The position numbers and the translations under genes are program-made. Of a DNA stretch of 64,000 nt, positions 54,301 to 61,954 are shown in pieces. Origin of the DNA: Gelidibacter sediminis (GTDB lineage Bacteria; Bacteroidota; Bacteroidia; Flavobacteriales; Flavobacteriaceae); assembly GCF_004364975.1 (NCBI RefSeq), contig NZ_SOBW01000007.1, positions 1 to 64,000 of the forward strand, in the 5' to 3' direction. Every line of letters starts with the position of its first letter. Within the stretch, counting starts at the first letter, position 1. The notes beneath the pieces were generated by a model. It was not told the DNA's origin. It saw only the letters and a program-made list of their open reading frames with translations, and did no database searches.

Positions 54301-55566
54301 TCCTTTACTATTGAAGTCGGCTCTAATCCTAAGTATAATGCACCTTCAGATTGGTTTGTATGTGACGACCTTGCAAACGATGGCGCTGAGGTTTTCAACC
54401 TTGATGAAAGAAGGGATGAAATAAAAAAAGGGATTCCTGAGAATTTGAACGTCACATTTTACCTTAGTCAAGATAATGCTGAAAAAGGAATTAATCCTAT
54501 TGATGGACATTTCAGGAACACCCAAAATCCACAACTCATCTACGCCCGTATTGATAATGGTAATCTTTGTAAACCAATCACCAGTTTTAATATTGGGGTT
54601 ATTAAGGCTCCTGAAGCCAATCCTTCCAAACCACTGATTAAATGTGATACAGACGATGATGGGCTTGTTGTGTTCAATTTAAAAGACGCGGAAGTTGACA
54701 TTCTAAATGTCAGACAGGATAATCTTATGATTAACTATTATGAAGATGCGAATGCATTAAGACTTATTAAAACGCCTACAGCATATGCCTCAGGTGCAAA
54801 AACTGTATATATTAAAATTTCAAATACCATTACAAATTGTTATTTAACCCTTCCTATTGAATTAAAAGTGAATGTACCACAATACCAGAGCTATACAACA
54901 GCATTGTGTTTAAATACAGGACCAATTATGATTGGACCAGATATGGTAAATTCTAACGATAGTTACCTTTGGTCTAGCAATCAAAAATCGAGAGAAATTA
55001 AAATTGATAAGATAGGAATTTACTCAGTTATAGTAACAACTGCCTCTGGTTGTTTAACTACCCATACTTTTAACGTGATTGAATCAGAACCTGCGACCAT
55101 CGAATTTACTGACCATGTAGATTTTTCTGACCCTAATAATATCACCGTTACCATCAGTGGTATCGGTAATTACATGTACCAATTAAACAACCTTAAACCA
55201 CAAGATTCCAATGTTTTTGAACACGTACCAATTGGCGCTAATGTTATAACGGTCATAGATTTGAATGGCTGCGCTGAAGTTAGTAAACCAATATTGGTGT
55301 TGGACACTCCAAAGTTTATGACCCCAAATGATGACGGCTATTTTGATACTTGGCATATTACAGGCGTAGAAACATTACCAGGTACCATTGTTTATATATT
55401 TGACCGTTACGGAAAGCAATTAGCACAACTAACATCGACATCTCAAGGCTGGGATGGCACCTTTAACGGTCAAAAAATGCCGTCTACTGATTATTGGTTT
55501 GTTGCTGACATTAAGAAGGATAATACAGCCTTTCAACTTAAGGGTCATTTTGCTTTAAAACGCTAA
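51322..55566 (+). CDS. Choice-of-anchor L domain and T9SS type B sorting domain protein, nine Asp-rich repeats
   Basis: The 1414-residue protein has a signal peptide (ATG 51322, ending AFSQQ). Residues ~30-250 are a choice-of-anchor L domain, with FSSFGYFERGDSNFPFENGI and FNYILASEEYQQEFPCNYSD as landmarks. Then come eight or nine repeats of about 95 residues starting CDxDxDG (for instance CDTDQDGLTSIDL and CDNDQDGFSRVNL). One repeat start (VCTIKGETPIFDL) has lost the Asp-rich loop. The C-terminal type B sorting domain begins near 1329 (FMTPNDDGYFDTW ... LKGHFALKR). It is a larger paralogue of the preceding gene, 246 bp downstream. Confidence 0.93.
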   Translation: MKSFQISLLALACFLCNTAFSQQILVDGTITPKTLIENHLIQGCVETSNIVSPINGTKNGFSSFGYFERGDSNFPFENGIVLTTGKAEAGGNTVISDDLNDGNKKWGADADLETALGITNTLNATAIEFEFASTSNQIQFNYILASEEYQQEFPCNYSDGFAFLIKRAGTTDPFTNIALIPGTNTPVNTNTIHNAIVGYCGASNPEYFEGYSLGATNYNGRTKVMTATAAILPNVKYLIKMVIADQTDHNYDSAVFIEGNSFNATVDLGEDITTCASSLTLNGNIQNPEAKYSWYFDTAVIAAQTQPTLVVDQSGTYTVKIEIPLADSFCTIEDSITIQLSSTQTAQPITDFEVCDDASGDGIELFDLSLKNDEIIKAVPKSTYKISYHYSNEDALSYANAITSPIYNTTSPQKVFVRIEDTVNGCLAYSSFHLVVNTLPNIAPTSEFLICDDETPDGLTEIDLKQHDATITNGNTDLIVSYHQLKSDADSGDKAMESPYSNTSATEHFFARVTNVVTGCVITTDVTLKVLANPVINTGRHYIDACDMDHDGMATFDLNSSINAVLDGAVGMTTSFYESYEEAVLGANPVQNPGNYSNTLPNMQYIYIKVTNAAGCFSITPIELHSNVLLTGTNIKKFSVCTIKGETPIFDLYNIEEVIANELPDITVKFYETREDQIAGNPLNKNLSYTPPMFPYTLYITLDNTVCQEEATIDLVLSPIVEFDSIGSVTYCDTDQDGLTSIDLSSFDYDIYNGQEGYTVRYFLTEKDAKSNTNVLPNLHTNISNPQVYYARATSTITGCSGVNSFEVTVLPAPVTNKASDIVICDNDQDGFSRVNLDDKISEIVPDLYNRSVSFYTTSENAHSKTEAISNTKNYNAKTQIVYTRVENTATGCHAVEPINIIVNTLPIIPSISIYKYCEEDSDGIGNFLFKTKDAEILKGQSGKRTSYYLNSSDAENRINAIDKNKIFSNTVNPQKIYLRVENHTDVNCYATGSFTIEVGSNPKYNAPSDWFVCDDLANDGAEVFNLDERRDEIKKGIPENLNVTFYLSQDNAEKGINPIDGHFRNTQNPQLIYARIDNGNLCKPITSFNIGVIKAPEANPSKPLIKCDTDDDGLVVFNLKDAEVDILNVRQDNLMINYYEDANALRLIKTPTAYASGAKTVYIKISNTITNCYLTLPIELKVNVPQYQSYTTALCLNTGPIMIGPDMVNSNDSYLWSSNQKSREIKIDKIGIYSVIVTTASGCLTTHTFNVIESEPATIEFTDHVDFSDPNNITVTISGIGNYMYQLNNLKPQDSNVFEHVPIGANVITVIDLNGCAEVSKPILVLDTPKFMTPNDDGYFDTWHITGVETLPGTIVYIFDRYGKQLAQLTSTSQGWDGTFNGQKMPSTDYWFVADIKKDNTAFQLKGHFALKR

Positions 55567-55595
55567 ATCTCCGACCATGTTATCAAAATCATAAA

Positions 55596-55628
55596 AAACG
55601 TCCATAATGCATCACATTATGGACGTTT
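55596..55628. terminator. Strong bidirectional terminator
   Basis: AAACGTCCATAATG (55596-55609) pairs perfectly with CATTATGGACGTTT (55615-55628) around a 5-nt loop. It lies between convergent genes (T9SS protein and SYLF protein) and serves both directions; the minus side has the better T-run. Confidence 0.9.
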
Positions 55629-55670
55629 CCTCTTATGGGAAATAATCTCTTTGAGATCACAGAAGAGTAT

Positions 55671-56201
55671 TTAAAAGGATTTAAAGCTAAATTTCTGTCC
55701 TCCTACAGAGGCATCAGCCATAAGTCCTGCTTTTGGTAATGCAAATGCTACGACACCATCATTGTATCCAGCAGTTACTGCAACGCCAGATTTAACAGCC
55801 ACAGCTGATGCTTCTGCAGAAAACTCAAAATGACCTTCTTTAAATTCTGCCAAATCAGCTTCTGATTCGAAAAAGATCACTTCTATAATAGCTTGTCCAC
55901 CCGCCTGAAAACCGATGTCCACTTTTTTAAGATCTGCCATGCCTATAGCTATGCCATTTTCATAAACAACACCGTTTCCGGAAGCACCGCTTATAATAAA
56001 ACCGCCTTCTCCCACATTCGGAAATATGACATATCCCGCTGCACTATCAAAATAATCGGATAAGGTTTCGTCTGCTTCAATGAGTTCCATCTTGGCATTT
56101 TCAGCATCAGACATGATTTTTTGGTCTTTTTCATTTTGTGCGAAGACGCCACACGTAAATATCATACAGGCGACTAATGTAAATTGTTTTAACGTTTTCA
56201 T
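55671..56201 (-). CDS. SYLF/YSC84 domain secreted protein
   Basis: The 176-residue protein has a signal peptide ending in FAQ and a SYLF domain from about residue 45, recognised by AAGYVIFPNVGEGGFIISGASGNG and GIAIGMADLKKVDIGFQAGGQ, each broken by turns. SYLF domains bind lipids. It is a typical periplasmic/outer-surface bacterial member and stands alone, convergent with the T9SS gene. No promoter box stands out. Confidence 0.9.
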   Translation of the reverse strand: MKTLKQFTLVACMIFTCGVFAQNEKDQKIMSDAENAKMELIEADETLSDYFDSAAGYVIFPNVGEGGFIISGASGNGVVYENGIAIGMADLKKVDIGFQAGGQAIIEVIFFESEADLAEFKEGHFEFSAEASAVAVKSGVAVTAGYNDGVVAFALPKAGLMADASVGGQKFSFKSF

Positions 56202-56410
56202 ATGTTCTATTAAATTAAGAGTTGTTACGGTATGTCTTTATTAATAGTTTAGTTAAAATCCAAAAGTAAGGTGGCATAAATTTAGTCTGAAATCAAATTT
56301 TCAATTAACCTTAATGCATTATTTATTAATCCAAAAGATCGTTCTACACCAACTTAAAACACTGACTATAGGTATTTTAAAATTGGGGTTTATCTTCAAA
56401 AAACTTTGGT

Positions 56411-56418
56411 TAAATTTG
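56411..56418 (+). promoter_or_regulatory. -7 promoter box of uvrB (leaderless geometry)
   Basis: TAAATTTG, exact TAnnTTTG, ends 4 nt before the uvrB ATG at 56423. A TTG lies 25 nt upstream, slightly far. Transcription would start at about the ATG. Confidence 0.55.
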
Positions 56419-56422
56419 CAAA

Positions 56423-58426
56423 ATGAAGTTCAAAATCAAATCAGAATTTAAGCCCACTGGAGATCAACCTCAAGCCATCAAACAACTTTCACGTGGCATT
56501 GAGAATAATGATAAATATCAAACATTATTAGGGGTAACAGGGTCTGGTAAAACCTTTACGGTGGCCAATGTTATTGAAGAAGTACAACGCCCAACTTTAG
56601 TGTTAGCACATAATAAAACCTTGGCAGCACAATTGTATTCTGAATTCAAGCAATTCTTTCCAGACAATGCGGTCGAATATTTTGTCTCTTATTATGATTA
56701 TTACCAACCCGAAGCTTACATCCCCGTGTCTGGGGTTTATATAGAGAAGGATTTGTCCATAAATGAAGAAATTGAGAAGATGCGTTTAAGCACAACATCT
56801 TCCCTACTTTCTGGCAGACGGGATGTTATCGTTGTTGCCTCTGTTTCTTGTTTGTATGGTATAGGAAACCCTGTTGAATTCCAAAAAAATGTCATCACCA
56901 TTAAAAGAGATGAAGTGATTTCTCGAACTAAGCTGCTTCATAAATTAGTGCAAAGCCTCTATTCGAGAACGGAATCTGAATTCAATCATGGAAATTTCAG
57001 AATTAAAGGTGATACGGTAGATATTTTTCCTGGTTACGCCGATTATGGTGTACGCGTTCACTTTTTTGGCGATGAAATTGAAGAAATTGAAGCCTTCAAT
57101 ATCCAAACCAATAAAGTTATTGAAACGTATGATCGGATCAATATTTTTCCGGCAAATATGTTTGTGACTTCTCCTGAAGTCCTTCAAGGCGCCATAAAGG
57201 AAATTCAGGATGATTTAGTCAAACAACATGATTATTTTCAGGATATCGGTAAGCATTTAGAGGCAAAACGATTAAAAGAACGTACAGAGTTTGATCTTGA
57301 AATGATTAGAGAATTGGGCTATTGCTCTGGTATTGAAAATTATTCGCGCTATTTGGATGGCCGGTTACCGGGCACACGACCGTTCTGTTTATTGGATTAT
57401 TTTCCTGATGATTATTTAATGGTGGTTGATGAAAGTCACGTCACCATCTCTCAAGTACATGCCATGTATGGTGGCGATCGAAGTCGCAAGGAAAACTTGG
57501 TGGATTATGGTTTCCGATTGCCCGCAGCCATGGATAATAGACCTCTTAAGTTTGAAGAGTTTGAAGCATTGCAAAACCAGGTCATTTATGTGAGTGCCAC
57601 TCCGGCCGATTATGAACTTGAAAAAAGTGATGGTGTGTATGTGGAACAATTAATTCGTCCTACGGGCTTATTGGACCCTGTTATAGAGGTAAGACCTAGC
57701 TTGAATCAAATAGACGATTTGATTGATGAAATTCACCAACGTGTAGAAAAAGATGAACGGATTTTAGTTACCACTTTAACAAAGCGTATGGCCGAAGAAT
57801 TGACCAAATATCTAGACCGGATTCAAATTAGAGTTCGCTATATTCACAGTGATGTGGATACATTGGAACGCGTAGAAATTATGCAAGATTTGCGCAAAGG
57901 TCTCTTTGATGTTTTAGTTGGTGTGAACTTACTGCGTGAGGGATTGGATTTACCAGAAGTCTCCTTAGTGGCTATTTTAGACGCCGATAAGGAAGGCTTT
58001 TTAAGATCCAATCGGTCCTTAACTCAAACCGTTGGTAGGGCTGCAAGACATTTAAATGGTAAAGCAATTATGTATGCGGACAAGATTACGAGTAGTATGA
58101 AACAAACCATTGATGATACCAACTACAGACGCGAAAAGCAAATGGCCTATAATGCCAAGCACAACATTACTCCAACTGCACTGAACAAGAGTTTAGACAG
58201 TATTTTGGCCAAGAACTCAGTTAGCACATATAGTTATGAAATTGAAGCTGCAAAGGCAGCGGAACCTGAGAGCCAATATCTGACAAAAGATCAATTAGAG
58301 AAGAAAATTCGCGAAAAGCGAAAGTTGATGGAACAAGCGGCAAAAGCATTAGATTTTATTATTGCTGCACAGCTTAGGGATGATATTAAGGCCTATCAAA
58401 GCAAATTGGAGGAGTTGAAAATGTGA
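56423..58426 (+). CDS. uvrB: Excinuclease ABC subunit B
   Basis: The 667-residue protein is a complete UvrB, the damage-verifying helicase of nucleotide excision repair. Walker A is GVTGSGKT at 37-44. The beta-hairpin region reads YYDYYQPEAYIPVSG (from about residue 92). Other helicase motifs include DESHV and GRAARHLNG, and the C-terminal UVR domain has EKKIREKRKLMEQAAKALDF. It is alone, upstream of a TerB-like gene on the other strand. Confidence 0.98.
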   Translation: MKFKIKSEFKPTGDQPQAIKQLSRGIENNDKYQTLLGVTGSGKTFTVANVIEEVQRPTLVLAHNKTLAAQLYSEFKQFFPDNAVEYFVSYYDYYQPEAYIPVSGVYIEKDLSINEEIEKMRLSTTSSLLSGRRDVIVVASVSCLYGIGNPVEFQKNVITIKRDEVISRTKLLHKLVQSLYSRTESEFNHGNFRIKGDTVDIFPGYADYGVRVHFFGDEIEEIEAFNIQTNKVIETYDRINIFPANMFVTSPEVLQGAIKEIQDDLVKQHDYFQDIGKHLEAKRLKERTEFDLEMIRELGYCSGIENYSRYLDGRLPGTRPFCLLDYFPDDYLMVVDESHVTISQVHAMYGGDRSRKENLVDYGFRLPAAMDNRPLKFEEFEALQNQVIYVSATPADYELEKSDGVYVEQLIRPTGLLDPVIEVRPSLNQIDDLIDEIHQRVEKDERILVTTLTKRMAEELTKYLDRIQIRVRYIHSDVDTLERVEIMQDLRKGLFDVLVGVNLLREGLDLPEVSLVAILDADKEGFLRSNRSLTQTVGRAARHLNGKAIMYADKITSSMKQTIDDTNYRREKQMAYNAKHNITPTALNKSLDSILAKNSVSTYSYEIEAAKAAEPESQYLTKDQLEKKIREKRKLMEQAAKALDFIIAAQLRDDIKAYQSKLEELKM

Positions 58427-58629
58427 TGTGGGTTTGAGATTTGAGGTTTGAGGACTGAAGATTGAAGACTCAAGACTTAAGACTGAAGACTGAAGACTGA
58501 AGTATATATCATTTTACCAATAAGTCCCTGAGTCTATTAATTAATCTTACTTCAAATTAGAATTATTAATGAGACCCAGCTGCATACTGCCGACTGCAAA
58601 CTGTCAACTGAAAACTGCTAATTGCCAAT
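58427..58629. repeat. Intergenic low-complexity word repeats
   Basis: Directly after the uvrB stop come GAGATTTGAGGTTTGAGGACTGAAG and then ACTGAAGACTGAAGACTGAAG units. A second set with CTGCATACTGCCGACTGC lies at about 58570-58620. No coding content. Confidence 0.8.
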
Positions 58630-59031
58630 TCAATTATACTGAATCTTAAAAATATCAATAAGAAAATCTGGTGGGACAATTTTGTTGGGGAAACTTTCCA
58701 TTAAATCCAACACACGATTTATGGATTCATGGCTTAATCCCATTCGCAATCCAAAATTATGCAGTTTCACCAGTTCTTTTGTAGTGATTTCTTGATCTAT
58801 ATTCATTAACAAGACCAGTCTATGAAATTGCACAATACGTTCACTGTGCGATTTTAAATGGACATAACTAACAGGTGATTCAAATAAATAATCAAAGTCA
58901 TCTTGAGATATCTCTAATTGTTTGGCAACACCTAAAAGAAATTTATATTCGATGGATTTGATGGATGCGTCAGTCTGAGCAAATGCAATCATTTCCGAAA
59001 GGAGACTCAATTTTTCTATACGGTTTATCAT
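58630..59031 (-). CDS. TerB-like helical protein
   Basis: The 133-residue protein is mostly alpha-helical, with the tellurite-resistance TerB-like pattern: LLSEMIAFAQTDASIKSIEYKFLLGVA near the N-terminus and an acidic Glu/Asp site. Such proteins are sometimes mis-annotated as excinuclease subunits because they lie next to uvrB, as this one does. No tellurite link is implied. It is convergent with uvrB. Confidence 0.7.
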   Translation of the reverse strand: MINRIEKLSLLSEMIAFAQTDASIKSIEYKFLLGVAKQLEISQDDFDYLFESPVSYVHLKSHSERIVQFHRLVLLMNIDQEITTKELVKLHNFGLRMGLSHESINRVLDLMESFPNKIVPPDFLIDIFKIQYN

Positions 59032-59263
59032 AACAGATGGAATCTATTTTTGTCATTATAAAGTTAGGCTTATTTAAATTTTGATAATCGTTGATAATTA
59101 GTAACTTATCGAAAAATAATGTGCAATTCAACGTGGTTATTTTGATTTCATACACCACACCTAGATAACACTCTGTTTACTAATAAGTTATGATATTTAA
59201 TATTAAATGCGCTATTTGCAACATCAATTCTCAATTTTAAACCGTGTAATCCTTATGAATTCA

Positions 59264-59271
59264 TAAATTTG
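59264..59271 (+). promoter_or_regulatory. -7 promoter box of the esterase gene
   Basis: TAAATTTG, exact TAnnTTTG, covers the TTG at 59269, so the real start is the ATG at 59296 (24 nt downstream). Confidence 0.55.
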
Positions 59272-59295
59272 TTATCTAAATTATATCGTGTGGCC

Positions 59296-60105
59296 ATGAC
59301 ATTTAAACAATTACTATTAACAGTAGGTTTAACCTATAGCCTTCTTGGACATGGTCAACAGACCGTCTCCTCACGAGTCAGTACATTTACAATTGAGGCC
59401 CCACAATTACAGTCTGACAAAAAAATTTGGATTTATTTACCCAAAAAGTATTCAGAAAATTCCAAACACTACCCTACCGTTTATATGCATGATGCCCAAA
59501 ATCTTTTTGATGCAGAAACTTCTTTTGCAGGTGAGTGGCAAATTGATGAACACTTAGATTCCATTGCTGATGATACATCTATAATAATTGGTATTGAACA
59601 TGGTAATGAGAAACGTATGGACGAATTAACGCCCTACGCCAATGAGAAGTATGGGGGTGGCAATGCCGACACATACCTAGGTTTTATAATAAACACCTTA
59701 AAACCTTATATTGATTCAACATATAGAACTCAGCCAGATTCTAAAAACACCACTATTTTTGGTTCGTCTTTGGGAGGGCTTTTATCTTTTTACGCTGTAA
59801 TAAAACATCCTGAAGTGTTTGGCAATGCGGGTGTCTTTTCACCTTCATTTTGGTTTAACCATAATATATATGATGCGGTTTCAAAATCGAATATCCCAGC
59901 TACCTCACGATTCTATTTTCTTGCAGGTTCTGAGGAGAGTGACACAATGATTACAGAACTTGATAAAATGGTAGCACTCTTAATGCAAAAAGGCGTTACC
60001 AAAAGCCATTTCATGAAGATCACAATTCAAGGAGGTCAGCACAATGAGACTCTTTGGCGAGAAAATTTTCCGGATGCCTATAAATGGTTAACACGTAAGC
60101 AGTAA
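59296..60105 (+). CDS. Secreted alpha/beta-hydrolase esterase (Esterase D-like)
   Basis: From ATG 59296 the protein has 269 residues with a signal peptide (MTFKQLLLTVGLTYSLLG). The fold is that of the enterochelin esterase/Esterase D (PF00756) group: KYSENSKHYPTVYMHDAQNLFD, then GSSLGGLLSFYAVIKHPEVFG with the nucleophile Ser in GSSLGG, and a His near GGQHNETLWR. The substrate could be a siderophore ester or a carbohydrate acyl ester. It stands 49 bp before the DUF1456 gene. Confidence 0.9.
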   Translation: MTFKQLLLTVGLTYSLLGHGQQTVSSRVSTFTIEAPQLQSDKKIWIYLPKKYSENSKHYPTVYMHDAQNLFDAETSFAGEWQIDEHLDSIADDTSIIIGIEHGNEKRMDELTPYANEKYGGGNADTYLGFIINTLKPYIDSTYRTQPDSKNTTIFGSSLGGLLSFYAVIKHPEVFGNAGVFSPSFWFNHNIYDAVSKSNIPATSRFYFLAGSEESDTMITELDKMVALLMQKGVTKSHFMKITIQGGQHNETLWRENFPDAYKWLTRKQ

Positions 60106-60154
60106 TCCATAGTACTCAAATAAAAATGTTTCAATTATAAAATAGACCCTTACA

Positions 60155-60415
60155 ATGACAAATAACGATATTTTTAAAAAGCTGCGCGTCGCACTGCAAT
60201 TGAGAGATGATGAAATTATTAAGATCCTAGAGCTTGTAGACTTTAGAATTTCAAAAAGCGAACTTGGTGCTTTTTTCAGAAAGGAAGACCATCCCAATTA
60301 TATGGAGTGTGGCGATCAGATTTTGCGCAACTTTCTAAATGGTTTAGTCATTCATTTGCGCGGACCTAAACCTGTAAAAGGAGACAAACCAAAACCCAAA
60401 AAAAAGAAAGACTAA
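60155..60415 (+). CDS. Short DUF1456 protein
   Basis: The 86-residue protein matches the DUF1456 (YehS) family. It has one copy of the repeat, MTNNDIFKKLRVALQLRDDE to FFRKEDHPNYMECGDQILRNFLNGL. Enterobacterial members have two copies and about 150 residues. The C-terminus is a Lys-rich tail with PKPKKKK. It may be co-transcribed with the esterase gene. Function unknown. Confidence 0.8.
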   Translation: MTNNDIFKKLRVALQLRDDEIIKILELVDFRISKSELGAFFRKEDHPNYMECGDQILRNFLNGLVIHLRGPKPVKGDKPKPKKKKD

Positions 60416-60467
60416 GACAATGCAAACCAGTTATGAATTCTTCATGATGTTTAAACTATAATCAAAA

Positions 60468-60508
60468 AAAAGACCTCACAAGGTTTATTACATCCTGTGA
60501 GGTCTTTT
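60468..60508. terminator. Bidirectional terminator between DUF1456 and sucC
   Basis: AAAAGACCTCACA (60468-60480) pairs with TGTGAGGTCTTTT (60496-60508), a 13-bp stem flanked by A- and T-runs. Confidence 0.9.
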
Positions 60509-60524
60509 AATATTAAATAGCTCG

Positions 60525-61715
60525 TTACGCTAAAACCGCCTGTACTTTATCAGCCGCTTCCTGGAACTCAGTAGCACTCATAACATCCAAGCCTGAATCA
60601 TCTATCAATTTTTTAGCGATATCAGCATTTGTACCTTGTAAACGTACTATAATTGGCACTTCAATATTGCCCATGTTTTTATATGCATCAATAACGCCTT
60701 GTGCCACCCTGTCACAACGTACAATTCCACCAAAGATATTGATCAAGATAGCTTTAACTGCTGGATCTTTCAAAATAATTCTGAATGCTGCCTCAACACG
60801 TGCTGCATCTGCAGTACCACCAACATCTAAAAAGTTTGCTGGTTCACCACCAGCTTGCTTAATTAAATCCATAGTTGCCATTGCAAGTCCTGCACCGTTA
60901 ACCATACAACCAACGTTTCCGTCTAAGTCAACATAATTTAAACCTAAAGCACCTGCTTCAACTTCAATAGCACTTTCTTCGCGTAAATCACGTAAATCTA
61001 AATAATCCTTATGTCTAAATAAAGAATTATCATCGATAGTCACCTTAGCATCCACAGCCATAATTTTATTATCACTTGTTTTCAATACAGGATTGATTTC
61101 AAATAAAGAGGCATCAGATTTTACGTATGCTGTATATAAATTTGTGACAAACTTGGTCATTTCTTTAAACGCGGTACCTTCAAGACCTAAATTAAACGCA
61201 ACGCGTCTTGCTTGAAAAGGCAAGATGCCTGTGGCTGGATCAATTTCTTCTGTAAAAATGAGGTGTGGTGTTTCTTCTGCAACTGTTTCAATATCCATTC
61301 CACCTTCCGTAGAATACATAATCATATTACGTCCAGTTCCTCTATTTAAAAGTACAGACACATAAAATTCGCTAGTTTCAGTCTCACCAGGATAGTAAAC
61401 ATCTTCTGCAACCAAAACTTGGTGTACTTTTTTTCCTTCTGCTGAAGTCTGAGGTGTTACCAACTGCATTCCGATAATCTGTCCTGCAATTTCTTCTACC
61501 TCTTTAAGGTTTTTGGCCAACTTAACGCCGCCACCTTTTCCACGTCCACCTGCATGAACCTGTGCTTTGATCACATGCCATCCGGTTCCGGTTTCTGCGG
61601 TCAATTGTTTTGCTGCAGCAACAGCTTCATTAGCGTTTTTTGCGACAATACCACGTTGGATACGCACTCCAAAACTGCTTAAAATATCTTTTCCTTGATA
61701 CTCGTGTAAATTCAT
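60525..61715 (-). CDS. sucC: ADP-forming succinate-CoA ligase, beta subunit
   Basis: The 396-residue protein is a complete SucC. It couples succinyl-CoA hydrolysis to ATP synthesis in the TCA cycle. The ATP-grasp domain has MNLHEYQGKDIL at the start, AGGRGKGGGVKL with nucleotide-binding Gly residues, and EINPVLKTSDN. The C-terminal CoA-binding domain has GGTADAARVEAAF and INIFGGIVRCD. The alpha subunit sucD is not in the window. A clear promoter with a ~75-nt leader lies upstream. Confidence 0.97.
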   Translation of the reverse strand: MNLHEYQGKDILSSFGVRIQRGIVAKNANEAVAAAKQLTAETGTGWHVIKAQVHAGGRGKGGGVKLAKNLKEVEEIAGQIIGMQLVTPQTSAEGKKVHQVLVAEDVYYPGETETSEFYVSVLLNRGTGRNMIMYSTEGGMDIETVAEETPHLIFTEEIDPATGILPFQARRVAFNLGLEGTAFKEMTKFVTNLYTAYVKSDASLFEINPVLKTSDNKIMAVDAKVTIDDNSLFRHKDYLDLRDLREESAIEVEAGALGLNYVDLDGNVGCMVNGAGLAMATMDLIKQAGGEPANFLDVGGTADAARVEAAFRIILKDPAVKAILINIFGGIVRCDRVAQGVIDAYKNMGNIEVPIIVRLQGTNADIAKKLIDDSGLDVMSATEFQEAADKVQAVLA

Positions 61716-61796
61716 ATTGATCAGTATATAATTGTTCCGTTATTAAGTTTCTGAAAATGTTTCAGACTAAGCGGAAATCTCTATTTTTATGCAGCA

Positions 61797-61827
61797 CAAA
61801 AGTAATCAACATAAATGTTTTAACCAA
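61797..61827 (-). promoter_or_regulatory. Promoter of sucC
   Basis: On the minus strand TTG (61827-61825) and TACTTTTG (61804-61797) are 20 nt apart, a consensus Bacteroidota promoter. The leader to the ATG at 61715 is about 75 nt. Confidence 0.65.
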
Positions 61828-61954
61828 TAAATTTAAGTATTGTTTGTTATGGCTTAAATCATTATATAATAGGATATGTTATTTTTAGGGTTTTCTTTAT
61901 GCTTGAATAAAAAAAAGGATTTAGATTTACCGCTCTTAAAAATTCTCATAAAAA

